NCBI RefSeq assembly: GCF_001625215.2
Contig: NC_030387.2
Location: 38,029,606 to 38,093,605, forward strand
Source: Daucus carota subsp. sativus
Taxonomy: Eukaryota > Streptophyta > Magnoliopsida > Apiales > Apiaceae
Direction: 5' to 3'
Length of the DNA stretch: 64,000 nt
Shown: positions 61,501 to 64,000 of the stretch, piece by piece
Position numbering within the stretch: the stretch's first letter is position 1
Layout of the letters: each line of letters begins with the position of its first letter
The notes under the pieces: generated by a model
Told to the model about the DNA's origin: nothing
Databases searched by the model: none
The model's input: only the letters and a program-made list of their open reading frames with translations
Translations under genes and position numbers: made by a program

Positions 61501-64000
61501 GAAATATATAACTACTTTTAAAAAGATATAATTTAGCAACATATATTATATAATTAATATAATAAATATTTGATAAGTCTGAACTCTAGTTTTGTATTGG
61601 TGAACCCCAGAAGGATAATATAAAGATAAATAAAATGTTTTCAACACAATAGTAACTAAAGCAATAGTAACTAGGAATTGCAGTTTAACATATGACGTTG
61701 AACTTGAGTTATAAGCACGTTGAACACATGTTATACAAAAAATTTATTTATCTATTTTTAGTTGAAGGTTGATGTTTTTCGTCAATTTTTTATATTTGAT
61801 CAGACTAAATATATCTTTTGCCATACAATATGGAATTGTCGTCTGAAGCATCTGCCTTTTAAGTCATGTTCCTTTGACAAATTATCTTAAGCCAGGTTCT
61901 CTTCTTGGTGAGCTATATAATTTTTTTTATATGCTTCAATAATAAGTTATGTTCTTTCACTACACACATCGTTGTCACTAGAGTACAAACTATTGCAGGG
62001 GTTGGATGTGATGCAAAGGTTGCTTTGGAAATTCACAATCTGAGAGAAGAGAACCCTGAGAAATTTTATAATCAGGTCAATGACTAACTTACACTGAAGT
62101 TCTATTTTAAAGTATATACAGGTGACACGTGGAAATCGAAATATCAATGTGAACGCTTTGCATCCTGTAAATCTAAGTTTTCTGCTGTCATCATTTTCTA
62201 CATTATGATGCCAAACAGAGTCCTTTCAGTTAAATTGTTAAAGCATGGATCCTGGAAAATCATCTGCATGTGCAAGCCTTTTATCTTGTAGGCCTAAATC
62301 ATTTTTTATGTAGCATGGAATGCATAGAATTGGCAGTTTAAGTTATTTCTATACTTCTAGTCTACAGGATAGAAATGATTACTTGTTAGCATTTCATTTG
62401 CTTCCTTTCCCAGCTTCCTGCTGAACTATATCTGATGACCATGGCGAACTATGGGAGGCTTTGGATTGAATATGCTTTACAAACATAATGTGGTTCATAG
62501 TTGGTTTTGCCATGTATAGTGATTGAATACATCACCATAAATTATGGTGATGTATTCATTTTGCTGGCTCCCTATTCCCTCCCTCCGTGCTTTGAATTTT
62601 TATACCTAATAGAATGATAATTAATGGTGTATTTTAATTACTTTCTACAAATTATTAATGGCGGAATTTGATATTAGTTGTTAGGTCATACTGATACTCT
62701 ATTGGAAAATCATTTCAAATAGTGATTTGAAGGTATTGTGTGTATTTATGATTTTTAATAAGCCAAGGTAATATATTAAGATATAGAGTTTATCAAGAAT
62801 CTAGTTCTTGAAGGTCTATGACACTATTGCAGTTTATGAATAAAGTTCTCTATGCAAGAGAAGGCGCGAAGACTCTTATGGATAGGTCATTTGCAGACTA
62901 CCCTTGGCAAGTTCGAGTAGAAGTGGATGGTGCGGAGGTAGAGGTTCCTGAGGTAAGTGCAATTGATCTCTAATATCCCTGTTATCTGCATACTTCAAAT
63001 AAGCATTTGATCTGCCCTTTTATTTTCTTATAGTATCTACTTGGCATGTAATGCTTTTCAAGATTCAGCTTAATTACTTCTGTATATCTGACTAAGAATA
63101 TTTTTTTTAATAATTTGTTACAGTGTTGGCTTGGTACATTACTCTTGCAGACAATGTCTTCTAGAGCAAGATTTTATACTCACCAAAACTATAGATACAA
63201 AATTTTTAGTCTAGTTAAGAGAATTTAAAATAATAATCAAGTCTTGATTCATCTAGATTTTGAAACTGATATTAGTAGAGGTGAACATTGATATTTTGTT
63301 TGTACTATAATTTGTTAATTTTGATCCGAACTTGGACATGCAAAGTTATATAAAGTTAATTTTGCTATAGGCTTGCACCATTTCATTTCTTCTGGCTACT
63401 CAACCGTATCACTATTTTTAATTTATTTTCTGTTCGCCTCCTCTAGAGCTGTGCCTGTGTTAGGAACTATAGTGTGAAGGGTGTTAGTAAGGGCATAATA
63501 GTCCATTTACCTATAGCTCAATAATACTACTATATGAAGAACTCAGCCAGCTGTAATTGATACATTGCGTATTATTTTTTGAAATGAAAACTAGTTTCCA
63601 CCTCCCTCCCCTCCTCCCTCCCCCTTCAAAAAAGTAGTTTCCACGCGTCCCCTTCCTGTATAACTACTATTATAAAGAACTCAACCAGATGTAATTGACA
63701 CATTGAAACCCCCTCCCCCTCCAGTATAACTACTTACATGTCAAATTATATCTAACCGCAAGCACCTGTTGTCTGTTGTTGGTGTAGATAGTGGCAAATG
63801 TTGCTCGTATCCTTAAGGAGACGGGTTAATTTTTGTTTAATTACTATCAATTGTTTTAAGAGGAAGACGATTATAGGAGAGTTTAAACTAACTAATAGTT
63901 ATAACTAAATTAACACTAACTACATAGACACTGAATTAATATATTAAGAATCGAGGGGAATCACATCCACCATGCTTACACATTAACAGGCTTCTAAGCT
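58524..64000 (+). CDS. DGK1: Diacylglycerol kinase, membrane-anchored two-C1 type (3' end outside window)
   Basis: Exons visible: 58524-59681, 60572-60935, 61999-62075, 62833-62952, all in phase; the accessory domain end is missing and must lie beyond 64000. It phosphorylates diacylglycerol with ATP to phosphatidic acid, a lipid signal. Residues about 20-40 are a membrane helix ([16 protein letters not shown]), then two cysteine-rich C1 domains (about 71-130 starting HTWVLES; about 143-208 starting HQWAVRW), a Ser/Asn-rich linker, and the DAGK catalytic domain from [12 protein letters not shown] with the ATP-site GGDGT (CGGDGTVGW) and [11 protein letters not shown]. The accessory domain begins with [20 protein letters not shown]. 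Domain order fits cluster I plant kinases (DGK1/DGK2). The last visible exon ends EVEVPE/GTAAGT. Confidence 0.93.
59682..60571 (+). other. Intron of the kinase gene with a repeat remnant
   Basis: 890-bp intron. About 60058-60460 is rich in CGGGTC/GACCC words (CCCACCCGACGAG ... CGGGTCGGGTATTCTGACCC) and resembles a hAT-like MITE; no clear target duplication was seen. Confidence 0.45.
60936..61998 (+). other. Intron of the kinase gene
   Basis: 1063-bp intron from GTAAGC to TTGCAG. AT-rich, no nested gene or clear transposon. Confidence 0.6.
62076..62832 (+). other. Intron of the kinase gene
   Basis: 757-bp intron from GTCAAT to TTGCAG; it holds a short palindromic segment (CATCACCATAAATTATGGTGATG, 62530-62552). 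Nothing else recognised. Confidence 0.6.
62953..64000 (+). other. Intron or unresolved 3' part of the kinase gene
   Basis: No further kinase exon was recognised before the edge. A diverged duplication is seen: about 63525-63567 (ACTACTATATGAAGAACTCA) and 63662-63705 (ACTACTATTATAAAGAACTC) with pyrimidine-rich tracts between them. Confidence 0.45.

Overview
The window is plant nuclear DNA, most likely from a eudicot: AT-rich, intron-bearing genes with GT-AG junctions, chloroplast-targeted products (leaf ferredoxin-NADP reductase, acetyl-CoA carboxylase biotin carrier, a plastid J-protein), a tandem family-1 glycosyltransferase array and many plant-type transposons. I cannot name the species. 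No prokaryotic, viral or CRISPR features were seen.

Layout. 1-7140 is transposon territory. A four-exon plant-mobile-domain/C48 (Ulp1-like) protease gene runs off the left edge on the + strand. Convergent to it on the - strand lie a FAR1/MULE transposase broken by two stop codons and a small ORF with an apparent OB fold. Unusual CCGCGG-rich palindromes lie between the two gene sets and at the right edge. 7331-7834 is an intronless plastid J-domain gene. 7835-14064 is repeat-rich spacer with several MITEs. 14065-16480 is leaf ferredoxin-NADP reductase (9 exons, 362 aa). 16556-18947 is a 351-bp perfect direct repeat bracketing 1.69 kb that ends in a Helitron-like terminus. 22738-23881 is a thaumatin-like protein with a probable GPI-anchor tail (3 exons). 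25769-29007 (-) is BCCP (7 exons, 283 aa); its first exon and upstream region are duplicated at about 31.9-32.9 kb.

33.8-47.6 kb is a tandem array of UGT83A1-like glycosyltransferases, all on the - strand: one decayed copy (33860-35210) and five apparently complete two-exon genes (455-469 aa). The array shows mosaic exchange between copies, an in-frame 36-bp duplication, a 7-bp insertion that forces a shifted splice acceptor, and several MITE insertions, one right next to a promoter. 48.5-51.8 kb is a non-autonomous Helitron with internal repeats. 52163-53754 is ribosomal protein eS19 (4 exons, 143 aa) with telo-box and TGGGCC promoter motifs. 54463-55645 is a hAT-type element with an 8-bp target duplication and a nested tRNA-derived SINE. 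From 58524 to beyond the right edge runs a diacylglycerol kinase of the membrane-anchored, two-C1-domain type.

The host genes are functionally unrelated neighbours, as is usual in plants; only the UGT array is a true cluster. The most unusual unit is the left-end transposon complex, which combines a transposase, a putative OB-fold protein and a protease gene around one shared palindromic terminus sequence. Exon boundaries were worked out by hand from GT-AG sites, reading-frame phase and family knowledge; all closed in frame, but none was checked by alignment or RNA data.
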